Part shown: one piece after another, positions 14,841 to 23,937 of the stretch
Layout of the letters: the number at the start of each line of letters is the position of its first letter
Numbering within the stretch: position 1 is the first letter of the stretch
Source of the DNA: Planococcus maitriensis
Lineage (GTDB): Bacteria; Bacillota; Bacilli; Bacillales_A; Planococcaceae
Length of the DNA: 64,000 nucleotides
Assembly: GCF_003289925.1 (NCBI RefSeq)
Contig: NZ_QLZQ01000001.1
Coordinates: forward strand, 682,001 to 746,000
Direction of reading: 5' to 3'
Translations under genes and position numbers: made by a program
Notes under the pieces: generated by a model
What the model saw: only the letters and a program-made list of their open reading frames with translations
What the model was told of the DNA's origin: nothing
Databases searched by the model: none

Positions 14841-16109
14841 ATGGATAAAAAGAAAATTTTGATCCTTGGCGGCACATTCCATATGGTCAATGTAGTCGAA
14901 ACGGCCAAACGCATCGGCTATTACACGATTGTCACCGATAATATGGCCGGTTCGCCAGCGAAGAAAATTGCCGACCAATCGTACGACATCAGTACCGCAG
15001 ATATCCGGAAGCTTGCTGAAATCGGAAGGAGCGAACAGATCGATGGCGTTTTCACCGCATTCGACGATATCAATACATGGCATGCAGTCGCGCTGTGCAA
15101 GATGCTCCATTTGCCATTCTACGCCACGCCCGCGCAGCTTGAAATCACTTCGCATAAAGACCGATTCAAGGAATGTTGCCGGACATTCGGCGTCCCGGTA
15201 ATCGAGGAATACGAATGCGACCCAGCGCAGGACCTCGAGCTTCCGGTTGTGGAATTTCCGGTTATCGTCAAGCCCGTCGATAGTTACGCAAGCAAAGGGA
15301 TCACGGTGTGCTATGAGGAAGAGGAACTTACAAAGGGGGTCGAAAAGGCAGTCGGGGAATCGAAGTCAGGCAAGATTATGCTCGAGCGCTTTGTTGATTC
15401 GGACATCGGCGTCCAGGCATTCTATACCGCACGGGATGGCCATCTCGTCCTGACTGCCGTCACTGACCGCTTTACCCATAAACAGTCCAAAGAACATCCG
15501 CCGCTGCCGGTGGCGATGTTGTTTCCTTCGCAGCACCAGAAGCAGTATATTGAGGAAGTCGATCCGACGGTGCGCAATATGATCCGCAATATGGGCATCG
15601 AAAATGGATTGGTGTTCATACAGACGATGTATGATGGCGGCAGGATTTATGTATATGAAATGGGCTTCCGTTTCAGCGGGGAGCAGCATTATCATATTAT
15701 CCACAAGCAGACAGGCGTCCATTTATTGGAGATGATGCTCGATTTCGCTGTCGGTGAAGATACGGCCAGCCATCCGATCGAGCAATTCGACCATGCACCG
15801 ATGCCGTATCCTTCCGCCAATTTGCCGATTTTGCTCGGTCCGGGGACGATTACGGAAATCCGCGGCTTGGAGACAGTGAAAGCGATGCCGGAAGTGATTT
15901 CCTGTGTCATCAACCGCTCCGAAGGCGAGACGATCGAGCGGACAGGCTCCTATTCGCAAATGTTCGGCCGCTTCAATGTGGTCGCAAACTCTCAGCAGGA
16001 ACTCCTGGAAACCATCGAACGGATCTATCATACGCTGGACATCCGTTCTGAAGACGGCGGCGATATGATCATGGCCCGTTTCCAACCCGCAAGAGTGAAC
16101 GTTTCGTAA
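14841..16109 (+). CDS. ATP-grasp ligase, paralogue 1
   Basis: 422 aa. An N-terminal pre-ATP-grasp domain (ILILGGTFHMVNVVETAKRIG; YYTIVTDN) resembles PurK/CarB-type proteins. The ATP-grasp core includes HKDRFKECC, FPVIVKPVDSYASKGI (the phosphate-loop Lys), MLERFVD and the metal-binding YEMGFRFSGEQHY. The family joins a carboxylate to an amine or thiol through an acyl phosphate. It is about half identical by eye to the paralogue at 17446 and lies beside FemAB-like transferases, which suggests making or attaching an amide to a surface polymer. The start has GTGGAGGG upstream; a TATACT at 14799 may be the -10. It could also be read through from the beta-helix gene. Confidence 0.87.
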   Translation: MDKKKILILGGTFHMVNVVETAKRIGYYTIVTDNMAGSPAKKIADQSYDISTADIRKLAEIGRSEQIDGVFTAFDDINTWHAVALCKMLHLPFYATPAQLEITSHKDRFKECCRTFGVPVIEEYECDPAQDLELPVVEFPVIVKPVDSYASKGITVCYEEEELTKGVEKAVGESKSGKIMLERFVDSDIGVQAFYTARDGHLVLTAVTDRFTHKQSKEHPPLPVAMLFPSQHQKQYIEEVDPTVRNMIRNMGIENGLVFIQTMYDGGRIYVYEMGFRFSGEQHYHIIHKQTGVHLLEMMLDFAVGEDTASHPIEQFDHAPMPYPSANLPILLGPGTITEIRGLETVKAMPEVISCVINRSEGETIERTGSYSQMFGRFNVVANSQQELLETIERIYHTLDIRSEDGGDMIMARFQPARVNVS

Positions 16110-16120
16110 TAGTATCATTG

Positions 16121-16155
16121 AAACAGCGGAAGAGTGCTCACCGCTGTTTTTTTTT
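16121..16155 (+). terminator. terminator after ATP-grasp 1
   Basis: AACAGCGG / CCGCTGTT stem followed by a run of eleven T residues. Confidence 0.88.
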
Positions 16156-16173
16156 ATGCCTATAGAACGGCAT

Positions 16174-16212
16174 GAAAAAAGCGCGGGCCCGCTACGGGGT
16201 CCAGCGCTTTTT
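16174..16212 (-). terminator. terminator of the leftward GNAT gene
   Basis: On the minus strand GCGC.GG.CCC pairs with GGG.CCGCGC and is followed by TTTTTT. Confidence 0.8.
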
Positions 16213-17201
16213 CAGCCTCTGTATAAAGGGAAATGGCCGGGGTTCTGAATACCGGACTGGAGGCGTTTCAGCTCTGTCAGCCTGCCATACATATCGGTGT
16301 TGCGAATGCGCTTGCCAGTCAGGATCTCAAGCGGTTCCGTCTTGGTGAATCGCCGTTTGAAGCGGTACAGGGCTTCGGTTGAAGCACCGCCCAGGTGAAA
16401 TTGGGAAAAGCCATGTTCTTTGCCGTAACGGCAGGCTTCCGCCAAAATCAGAGAATTGCCGGCACAGCGGAAATACTCGGGGTCATTCGCGACCAGATGG
16501 TAATGCATATAATCGCCATGGTGGACGATCAATGCCGAGGAGACGGTCTTGCCTTCGTATTTCGCGTTGAGCAGGAATTGCTTCCCTTCAAGATGCCGGA
16601 AGGATTCCTTCAGCAGTGCCGGATCGAATAGATAATGATCAGGAAACTCGTTGCGGTCCGCGGTAAGATCATATAGCCTGCAAAAATCATCCAGGGTCTC
16701 CCCCGTGAAATCATATTCCACCGTTACGCCATTTTTCAACGCCCGGCGCACTTGCTGCCGGGCTGCAGAGGAAAATTCATAGCGGAAGGGGTCGTCGACC
16801 GTCAAATCGATGTACATGACGATGCCACGCATATCCAAGCCATAGAGCGGGAAGAAATCTTCCGCATTCTTGATCCATGAACTGAAACGGATGTATTCGG
16901 AAACGATGTGCTGCTGATCGCAAAAATCCTGGAATGCCGCGTCGAATTCGTCGACCAATGCGCGCTCCTTTCCTTCTTCGGCATGGATGATGACAGGGCC
17001 GCTTTGGCCGAATGCGGTAATCGTATCGAACCAGCCTTCCAATAGCGGGACCGGCCGTTTGATGAAAGGGTAGATGATGTGCCCAAGTTCACTTTTCCAT
17101 TCAAACTGATGGTATTCCCCTCCCTCGTGTGCGGCATATGCTGCGTTCCATTCGGGCGTAAAGAAGATATCGGGAACCGCTTGTTTAGTAGGAACTGCCA
17201 T
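16212..17201 (-). CDS. FemAB/GNAT-like transferase, divergent member
   Basis: 329 aa, predicted soluble. It has the double-GNAT layout of FemAB-like and CelD-like (Acetyltransf_6) proteins. SEYIRFSSWIKNAEDF and YEFSSAARQQVRRALKNGV match blocks SEFIRFHPV.GNA.DF and AEFSSSARKNIRKALRDGV of the three tandem paralogues at 20-23 kb. Later blocks also align (HYHLVAND...; FHLGGAS; FKRRFTK). FemAB proteins move an amino acid from aminoacyl-tRNA to a peptidoglycan precursor; related ones acylate other targets. The start has AAGGAGG upstream. It is transcribed leftward between the two ATP-grasp genes, and its promoter is site 4 of the shared tandem-repeat class. Confidence 0.82.
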   Translation of the reverse strand: MAVPTKQAVPDIFFTPEWNAAYAAHEGGEYHQFEWKSELGHIIYPFIKRPVPLLEGWFDTITAFGQSGPVIIHAEEGKERALVDEFDAAFQDFCDQQHIVSEYIRFSSWIKNAEDFFPLYGLDMRGIVMYIDLTVDDPFRYEFSSAARQQVRRALKNGVTVEYDFTGETLDDFCRLYDLTADRNEFPDHYLFDPALLKESFRHLEGKQFLLNAKYEGKTVSSALIVHHGDYMHYHLVANDPEYFRCAGNSLILAEACRYGKEHGFSQFHLGGASTEALYRFKRRFTKTEPLEILTGKRIRNTDMYGRLTELKRLQSGIQNPGHFPLYRG

Positions 17202-17244
17202 GGTTCTCTGCCTCCTTAAAATAAATGGTATGCTTGCTACTTTT

Positions 17245-17277
17245 ACAGTAGGGTTTTCAAGTTAAAAAGAGGTAAAG
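17245..17277 (-). promoter_or_regulatory. tandem-repeat promoter, divergent site (GNAT gene at 16212)
   Basis: Read on the minus strand: CTTTACC (17277-17271), four bases, TTTAACT (17266-17260), nine bases, TACTGT (17250-17245). The first repeat matches 5 of 7 positions, but all spacings are the same as at 13097, 19883 and 23766. Confidence 0.5.
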
Positions 17278-17320
17278 CTTTTTAAATAGGAAGAAATATT
17301 ATTTTTTTCAGATTTTCGGA

Positions 17321-17350
17321 TTGACAAAACAATACCCCGGTTGGTAAATT
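17321..17350 (+). promoter_or_regulatory. candidate sigma-A promoter of ATP-grasp 2
   Basis: TTGACA at 17321-17326, an 18-bp spacer, then TAAATT at 17345-17350 with TG one base before it (extended -10). Confidence 0.6.
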
Positions 17351-17445
17351 TGTTCTACAAACAAAGGCGGAAATTGAGTCATTTCATAATAGACCGAGTA
17401 ATTACTAGTCAATATTACCCGAAAAGACTGAAGGGGGTGTTTCCC

Positions 17446-18699
17446 GTGGGAAAACAGAAAAAGCTGCTCATTCTCAGTGGCATAACGCATATGATCGATG
17501 TGGTCGAAACCGCTAAAAACATGGGCCTTTACACAATCGTTACGGATAACAACGAGGAATCCCCGGCAAAGAAAAACGCCGATAAAGCCTATCATGTCAG
17601 CACTGCAGACATTGACGCATTGGAAAAATTGGCGCGAAAAGAACAGGTCGACGGCGTGCTGACGGCTTTTGATGACATCAACACGTGGAATGCCCAACTA
17701 TTGACTGATAGGCTTGGATTGCCGTTTTATGCCACGAAAGAACATTTGGAAATCAGTTCCAATAAAGACCGCTTCAAGGAGTTTTGCCGAAGATTCGATG
17801 TGCCGGTCATCGAACAATATGAAAAAGGCGACGGGGTGCCGGTGCGTTACCCGGTCATCGTCAAGCCGGTCGACAGCTACGCAAGCAAGGGTATCACGGT
17901 GTGCCAAAACGAAGCGGAACTGTATGAAGCAGCCGAAAAAGCCAGACGCTTTTCACGGCATGGCCGCGTGCTCGTCGAACGCTTTATCGATACGAACCAC
18001 GGCGTCGAAATGTATTACACCTTGCAAAATGGGGAAGTGATCTTATCCGCTGTCACCGACCGTTTTGTCCATAACCAAGGGTACCAAAGCCCGCCGCTGC
18101 CGGTCGCAACGATCTACCCTTCCAGCCATCTCGCTGAATTCATCGCGCTTCACGACGCCAATATCCGGGAGATGCTGAGGGGGATGGGGCTCAAGAATGG
18201 GCTCGTGCTGATCCAGTCGCTTTATGACAATGGGGAGTTCTTTATTTACGAGATGGGCTACAGGCTGAGCGGGGAGCAGCATTACCAGATCGTCAAACGC
18301 CAGACCGATGTTAACTTATTGGAGATGATGATTGATTTTGCGGTAGGGGAAGACATCTCGCAATATGATTTAAGTGATTTCGATGATGGATTCATGCGCT
18401 ACCCATCCTGCAATCTATCGGTGTTGCTCGGTCCAGGGACGATCCACGAGATTCGCGGCTTGGAGGAAATCATGGACTTGCCGTCGGTGATTTCCTGGGT
18501 GCCTACGCGTGAAGTGGGCGATGAGATCACGGTGACCGGCTCCTACTCACAGATGCTGGGCCGTTTCAATATCGTGTGCCAGACGATGGAAGAGCTGAAT
18601 GGGACGATCCGCGAAATCAACCGGACGCTTAAAGTCGTCTCGGAAAACGGTGAGGACATGGTGCTCGCCCGTTATTTGGCAGGAGAAAAAGTGGGCTAA
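17446..18699 (+). CDS. ATP-grasp ligase, paralogue 2
   Basis: 417 aa. Block for block like the gene at 14841: LLILSGITHMIDVVETAKNMG, VLTAFDDINTW, SSNKDRFKEFC, YPVIVKPVDSYASKGITV, LVERFID, IYEMGYRLSGEQHY and LLGPGTI.EIRGLE. All ATP-grasp signatures are intact, so both copies should be active. I start at GTG 17446, which has GAAGGGGG upstream and aligns with the start of paralogue 1; the longer reading from 17341 overlaps the predicted promoter. A terminator follows directly. Retention of two similar ligases suggests two related acceptor or donor substrates. Confidence 0.87.
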   Translation: MGKQKKLLILSGITHMIDVVETAKNMGLYTIVTDNNEESPAKKNADKAYHVSTADIDALEKLARKEQVDGVLTAFDDINTWNAQLLTDRLGLPFYATKEHLEISSNKDRFKEFCRRFDVPVIEQYEKGDGVPVRYPVIVKPVDSYASKGITVCQNEAELYEAAEKARRFSRHGRVLVERFIDTNHGVEMYYTLQNGEVILSAVTDRFVHNQGYQSPPLPVATIYPSSHLAEFIALHDANIREMLRGMGLKNGLVLIQSLYDNGEFFIYEMGYRLSGEQHYQIVKRQTDVNLLEMMIDFAVGEDISQYDLSDFDDGFMRYPSCNLSVLLGPGTIHEIRGLEEIMDLPSVISWVPTREVGDEITVTGSYSQMLGRFNIVCQTMEELNGTIREINRTLKVVSENGEDMVLARYLAGEKVG

Positions 18700-18730
18700 A
18701 CCGCAGCGGCTGCTGCGGTTTTTTTCTTTT
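18698..18730 (+). terminator. terminator after ATP-grasp 2
   Basis: AAACCGCAGC-GGC-TGCTGCGGTTTTTTT. Confidence 0.85.
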
Positions 18731-18811
18731 CTGCTCCATGGCTAAGTGTAGAGTAGAAATTGAATTCATCCAGAAATAAAATCGAGATGAGATTGAGTAA
18801 ATGCTCGTGCT

Positions 18812-18940
18812 AGAGATTGCGCTCCAAAGGGCACGCTTGCCGAGGGGCGGGTGTTGAGCCAATGTGCAATCGCACGTTTGTCTCGCCAGCCCGCATGATT
18901 CCTCAGGCGTCGGCCCCTTTCCGCTCCATCTCTAAGTTTA
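18812..18940 (+). repeat. intergenic repeat family A, copy A4
   Basis: GCTTGCCGAGGGGCGGGTG, TTGAGCCAATGTGC, GCACGTTTGTCTCGCCAGCCCGC, CTCAGGCGTCGGCCCC and CTCCATCTCTAAGTTTAG follow the family consensus in order. The rest of the 18731-19236 gap shows no supportable gene. Confidence 0.8.
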
Positions 18941-19236
18941 GTGTGGAAATGAAAGAGATTCATCTGTCATCGAAATTAGCATGAATAGTTTGGACAGCTC
19001 TGAATCAACACATTGAATAGAGACCAAACATCTTCGTAGCTACCGAGTCCAACTAAGCGTCGCCACCATCGGATGAAGACAATGAACAGCGACACTTCTT
19101 CGCATGCAAAATATAGTGAAATCTATCAGCCGAACCGCGCACACGGGCTAGCTGACGAAGAAATGTCCAAAGGCATTCCACTTTGCGCACCTGTCCAATG
19201 CACTCAAATCTATCGATGCACACATACTTCTCCACA

Positions 19237-19268
19237 GAAAAAGAGGCTTCCAACTGGAAGCCTCTTTG
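19237..19268 (-). terminator. terminator of the hmoB-like gene
   Basis: GAGGCTTCC / GGAAGCCTC with a 4-nt loop; on the minus strand it ends in CTTTTTCT. Confidence 0.85.
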
Positions 19269-19805
<537 letters not shown>

Positions 19806-19882
19806 TCATTTTCGCAAAGAATGTTGTCTCCTTTTCAGGCAGTTTTGTCTATATATAAGCCGAAAAAAATATTCCTGCCTTG

Positions 19883-19915
19883 TTTAACCTGACTTTAACC
19901 TGGGCCTTTTAGGAT
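19883..19915 (+). promoter_or_regulatory. tandem-repeat promoter, site 2 (triple GNAT operon)
   Basis: TTTAACC (19883-19889), TGAC, TTTAACC (19894-19900), nine bases, TAGGAT (19910-19915). Both repeats are perfect copies. Confidence 0.7.
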
Positions 19916-20024
19916 AGGTGCTAATGAAAGGTTTCATTTGGAAAGGAGTGCATGCGATGTCAGGAACTCCACCAATCGCTGGAGGAATCATTCGCAACTT
20001 ACAATGGGAAAGAAGGAAAAGATG

Positions 20025-21032
20025 ATGGGGGATCTTTATTTCGATGAACGTTATGGAAAGCTGTACGAAGAAATAGAGAAAGGCGTTTGCCAAGTATTCG
20101 AGTTCGATCATTCGCTCGGGCGCGTCCAGCATCTGTTCATCAAGCGGGAGATTCCGATACTGCTCGGGTCTGAACGCTACTTCGATATCGTCACGCCTTA
20201 TGGATATGGTGGCCCGTTGATGACGGGCTGTAAGCCGGAACATCGGGAAGAGCTGGCATCCGCTTTTGCGGAAGCATTTGCTGTGTATTGCGAAGCTGAA
20301 GGCGTGGTCAGCGAATTTATCCGTTTCCATCCGGTACTCGGCAATGCGCAGGATTTCGAAAACAGCTACGAAGTGCGTTATCTGCGCGATACGGTCGGAA
20401 CCTCGATCACGGCTCATGACGATCCTGTCAAAGCGGAATTCAGCTCTTCAGCGCGCAAGAACATCCGCAAAGCGCTGCGAGATGGCGTTGAGTTCAGGGT
20501 GACGCTCGGGCCACGCGACCTGCGGGAATTCCAGCGGATTTATTTTGCGACGATGGACCGCAATCATGCCGATCCATTCTATTACTTCAATGAAAAGTAT
20601 TTCAATCAATTGCTCGAGTCGTTCAGGGAGCGGCTGTTGCTGGTCGAAGCGCTTTATGAGGGCGAAGTGATCGGCATGGAATTGCAATTTGTCTACAACG
20701 ATTTAATCCATACGCATTTGTCTGGAACCTATGAAGCATTTCATCATTTATCGCCCGTTTACATCATGCAATATGCAACGGTCTTGTGGGCTAAAGAACA
20801 TGGGATTACCCTCATCCATGGAGGAGGCGGGCGGACCAATAGCCCGGACGATAGCTTGCTCCGGTTCAAACAGCAATTTGCCCGCCATACGAGCTTTTCG
20901 TTCTATAGCGGCCAGAAAGTATGGAATGAGGATGTCTACAGAAGGCTTTGCCAGGAAGCGAATACTGCCGTGACAGATGATTTTTTCCCGGCTTACCGGA
21001 AACGGCCGGCGAAAGAGACGAGCGAGGTTTGA
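20025..21032 (+). CDS. FemAB/GNAT-like transferase, tandem copy 1
   Basis: 335 aa. It shares with the next two genes the opening M-x-D-L-[FY]-F, the block EFDHSLGRVQHLFIKREIPI, PYGYGGP, SEFIRFHPV.GNA.DFE, EFSSSARKNIRKALRDGV, THLSGT and LIHGGGGRTN. These are the paired GNAT subdomains of the FemAB/CelD-like superfamily. Several upstream in-frame codons exist; ATG 20025 is chosen because AAGGAA lies six bases away and it matches the paralogue starts. It is first in a three-gene operon driven by tandem-repeat promoter site 2. Probable role: transfer of an amino acid or acyl group to a surface polymer. The donor (aminoacyl-tRNA or acyl-CoA) is unknown. Confidence 0.82.
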   Translation: MGDLYFDERYGKLYEEIEKGVCQVFEFDHSLGRVQHLFIKREIPILLGSERYFDIVTPYGYGGPLMTGCKPEHREELASAFAEAFAVYCEAEGVVSEFIRFHPVLGNAQDFENSYEVRYLRDTVGTSITAHDDPVKAEFSSSARKNIRKALRDGVEFRVTLGPRDLREFQRIYFATMDRNHADPFYYFNEKYFNQLLESFRERLLLVEALYEGEVIGMELQFVYNDLIHTHLSGTYEAFHHLSPVYIMQYATVLWAKEHGITLIHGGGGRTNSPDDSLLRFKQQFARHTSFSFYSGQKVWNEDVYRRLCQEANTAVTDDFFPAYRKRPAKETSEV

Positions 21033-21090
21033 CAGAGAGAAACCAGAGGGGGAGCACGCAAACAACAAAAGAAGAAATGGGGTTTAGCAT

Positions 21091-22098
21091 GTGAAGGATT
21101 TGTTTTTCGAAAAAAATTACGGCCGATTGTACGAAGTGATCGAGAATGGCCGATGCGAAGTGTTCGAGTTTGAACATCCGCTCGGCCGTGTCCATCATCA
21201 GTTTATCCGCCGTGAGATTCCGATTCCCGTAACAGGTGGACCATATTTCGACATCGTCACTCCGTATGGCTATGGAGGCCCGGTCATCAAAAATTGTACA
21301 GAAGGCAGAAGAGCCCAATTGGTGGAGGCATTTGAGCAAGCTTTCGGGGAATATTGCGCGGAACATGGCATCATCAGCGAATTCGTCCGGTTCCACCCGG
21401 TCATTGGCAATGCGCTGGATTTTGAAGATTGCTATGAGGTGCGGTATTTGCGCGAGACGGTGGGGACCAATCTGGGGGACTACGAGGATCCGGTCCAAAG
21501 CGAGTTCTCCAAGTCGACACGCAAGAATATCCGCAAAGCGCTTGAGGCGGGTGTGGTTTATGAAATCATCGAAAATCCGCGAAGCCTGGGCGAGTTCAAA
21601 GACATCTACCATGAAACCATGAAACGAAATAATGCGGATGCCTATTATTATTTCGAAGAGGATTATTTCACGGAATGCCTGAAATATTTTGCCGACCGCA
21701 TCGTGTTGACGAAAGCGATCTACGATGGGCAAGTAATCGGGATGGGCTTGAATTTCACTTACGAAGACCGCATCCACACGCATCTATCCGGGACTTTGAG
21801 TGATTACAACCATGCTTATCCTGCCTACGTACTGCAATACGCGCTGACGGTCTGGGGGAAAGCGAACGGTTACCGGCTGATCCATGACGGCGGCGGGAGG
21901 ACCAACGACCCGAACGATAATTTGTTGATGTTCAAGCGGCAATTCGGGAAAAATACCCGTTTTGATTTCTATATCGGAAAGAAGATATGGAACAAGCCGG
22001 TTTATGAGGAATTATGCGAACTGAACGCGGCGGACGCAGCGACCGATTATTTCCCGGCCTACCGCTGCAAAAAGCATTTGGAAGCGAGCCGTGTCTAA
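21091..22098 (+). CDS. FemAB/GNAT-like transferase, tandem copy 2
   Basis: 335 aa, GTG start with a GGGG-rich site upstream. It aligns without large gaps to the genes on either side (FEFEHPLGRVHHQFIRREIPI, PYGYGGPVIKNC, VRFHPVIGNALDFEDCYEVRYLRETVGT, SEFSKSTRKNIRKALEAGV). Differences cluster in the central strand after the RKALEAGV block and in the C-terminal 30 residues, where donor or acceptor specificity could sit. It is 58 nt after copy 1 with no terminator, so it is in the same operon. Confidence 0.82.
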   Translation: MKDLFFEKNYGRLYEVIENGRCEVFEFEHPLGRVHHQFIRREIPIPVTGGPYFDIVTPYGYGGPVIKNCTEGRRAQLVEAFEQAFGEYCAEHGIISEFVRFHPVIGNALDFEDCYEVRYLRETVGTNLGDYEDPVQSEFSKSTRKNIRKALEAGVVYEIIENPRSLGEFKDIYHETMKRNNADAYYYFEEDYFTECLKYFADRIVLTKAIYDGQVIGMGLNFTYEDRIHTHLSGTLSDYNHAYPAYVLQYALTVWGKANGYRLIHDGGGRTNDPNDNLLMFKRQFGKNTRFDFYIGKKIWNKPVYEELCELNAADAATDYFPAYRCKKHLEASRV

Positions 22099-22127
22099 GC
22101 GGCGTATGATGAAAGGACGTGGACCCA

Positions 22128-23135
22128 TTGAATGACCTGTTTTTTGAAGAAGCTTACGGCAAGCTCTATGAAAGGATGGAGCATGGAGCCTGTGAGGAAT
22201 TCGTATTCCAAAGCGCATACGGTGAAATAAGGCATCTGTTTATCAAGCGTGAAATTCCGATGCTGATTCACGGGGAGAGATGGTATGATGCCATCACTCC
22301 GTATGGGTATGGAGGTCCGCGGATCATGCACTGTACGACCGGCTGCCATTCCGACTTGGTCACTGATTTTGAGCTTGCGTTCCGTGAATATTGCAAGGAC
22401 CAGCGCATCGTCAGCGAATTCGTCCGCTTTCATCCGATTTTCGACAACGCTCGCGACTTTTCCAATTGCTACGACGTCACATTCCAGCGCGAAACCGTCG
22501 GAACGACACTCGACGGCTTCGACGATCCGGTTGCTTCCGAGTTTTCGAAATCTGCCCGAAAAACGTTGCGCCGTTCGCTGAATGCGGGGGTCACGTGCCG
22601 CATTACCGTAGCGCCGAGCGACCTTAACCGTTTCAAGGAAATCTATTATGAAACGATGAGCCGTGTCCATGCCGACGCGTATTATTTCTTTGACGATGAT
22701 TATTTCGATAGCTGCCTGCTGAAATTCGCCGACAAAATTGTCTTGGCTGAAGCCATGTATGAAGGGCAAGTGATCGCTGCAGAGCTGCACTTTCTTTATG
22801 ACGGCATCATGCACACGCATCTTTCGGGCACTGTCCACGATTTCCACCAGCTGTCGCCGATCTACGTCCTGCAATACGGCGCCGTGCGCTGGGGCAAGGA
22901 GAACGGCGTCAAGCTCATCCATGCGGGTGGCGGCCGGACGAACGATGCGGAAGATCCGCTTTACAAATTCAAGAAAAAATTCGGCCAGCATACCGGCTTC
23001 CGTTTCTACACCGGCCGGAAAATCTGGAACGCCGAGATTTACGAAGAACTGTGCAAAAAGTCCAGAGCCAACGCGGACGAACCTTTCTTCCCGGCGTACC
23101 GGGCGAATGCCAGCAAGCAATTGAGCAGCGTATGA
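22128..23135 (+). CDS. FemAB/GNAT-like transferase, tandem copy 3
   Basis: 335 aa from TTG 22128. This TTG lies ten bases after GAAAGGA and gives L/M-N-D-L-F-F, matching the other two copies, whereas the GTG at 22119 is too near the ribosome site. Core blocks are kept (SEFVRFHPIF.NARDF, ASEFSKSARKTLRRSLNAGV, THLSGTVHDFHQLSPIYVLQYGAVRWGK, LIHAGGGRTN). The three copies are equally long and clearly arose by tandem duplication, then diverged. The last gene of the operon, it is followed by a terminator. Confidence 0.82.
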   Translation: MNDLFFEEAYGKLYERMEHGACEEFVFQSAYGEIRHLFIKREIPMLIHGERWYDAITPYGYGGPRIMHCTTGCHSDLVTDFELAFREYCKDQRIVSEFVRFHPIFDNARDFSNCYDVTFQRETVGTTLDGFDDPVASEFSKSARKTLRRSLNAGVTCRITVAPSDLNRFKEIYYETMSRVHADAYYFFDDDYFDSCLLKFADKIVLAEAMYEGQVIAAELHFLYDGIMHTHLSGTVHDFHQLSPIYVLQYGAVRWGKENGVKLIHAGGGRTNDAEDPLYKFKKKFGQHTGFRFYTGRKIWNAEIYEELCKKSRANADEPFFPAYRANASKQLSSV

Positions 23136-23155
23136 AACTTCATGAAACCCCCAAG

Positions 23156-23187
23156 CGCCCGCCGCGTTTTTGGCTGGCGTTTTTTTT
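23156..23187 (+). terminator. terminator after the triple GNAT operon
   Basis: CGCCCGCC pairs with GGCTGGCG (one mismatch), followed by eight T residues. Confidence 0.75.
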
Positions 23188-23279
23188 ATTGTCTTGTTGT
23201 TGATGGGGGTCTTTATGTGAGTGAAAGTTTAGCTGGACTTGAGAGTAAGCTGGATAATTCATTGATCTTTTCAATTTAT

Positions 23280-23385
23280 GCTAGCCGCCTCCCGCTTGGG
23301 GCTGGCCTCTTTGCACTAAGCCAAGAAGGGCGCTTGTCTTATGGCGTCGGCTCGCCCGTGAGCGCGGTTCGGCTGATAGATTCCA
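23280..23385 (+). repeat. intergenic repeat family B, copy B3
   Basis: GGCCTCTTTGCACTAAGCCAAGAAGG, CTTGTCTTATGGCGTCGGCTC and GCGGTTCGGCTGATAGATT follow B2 closely; the 3' CTAGTGGGGGAATC part is missing. Confidence 0.65.
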
Positions 23386-23555
23386 TTGGAATTTTTGTGT
23401 GAAGTAGTATCTTTATCCATCGATTTCGTCGACTTGTTGGAGACTCTTATTTAGGCATGTCAGTTGTAAAAAAACTGTTTCTTTCCAATTTTATTTCGAA
23501 GCGCTGACAAAAGTATTCACGCTAATTTTAACGCCTAATGAATTTTATTTCCTGA

Positions 23556-23690
23556 CTAAAACTAGAGATGGAGCGAAGGGGAGGCGACGCCTGGGGGACC
23601 GAGCGGGACTGGCGAAACCTATGCGGCTTGCCGCAAGGGTTCGACGCCCGCCCCTCGGCAAGCGTCCTCCCTGTAGCGCAATCTCCGCCA
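23556..23690 (-). repeat. intergenic repeat family A, copy A5 (inverted)
   Basis: On the minus strand: GACGCTTGCCGAGGGGCGGGCG, CTTGCGGCAAGCCGCA (internal hairpin), TCGCCAGTCCCGC and CTCCATCTCTAGTTTTAG. The hairpin sequence differs from A3, yet pairing is kept, which suggests selection for structure. Confidence 0.78.
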
Positions 23691-23765
23691 CAAAAAACTT
23701 TAATCACTCTTTCTTCACTAAAAAGTTGCTGAATTCACCAAAGCTTTTTCAAAACGCCTAATCAG

Positions 23766-23798
23766 TTTAACCCTCTTTTAACCTCCGCCCCATAGGAT
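23766..23798 (+). promoter_or_regulatory. tandem-repeat promoter, site 3 (polysaccharide operon)
   Basis: TTTAACC (23766-23772), CTCT, TTTAACC (23777-23783), nine bases, TAGGAT (23793-23798). Repeats, spacing and -10 are the same as at 19883, although the intervening bases differ. Confidence 0.72.
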
Positions 23799-23937
23799 TA
23801 ACAACAACAGGATTCCATCCGCGCCAAACTAAGGAGGATCGCCGCCGCAAACAGATGGCCGGATCAAATGATATGCTGCACCACTGCTTCGGGAGCGGAT
23901 CTTGGCTTCCAGAATGAACGCAAAAGAGGTTGAAACT

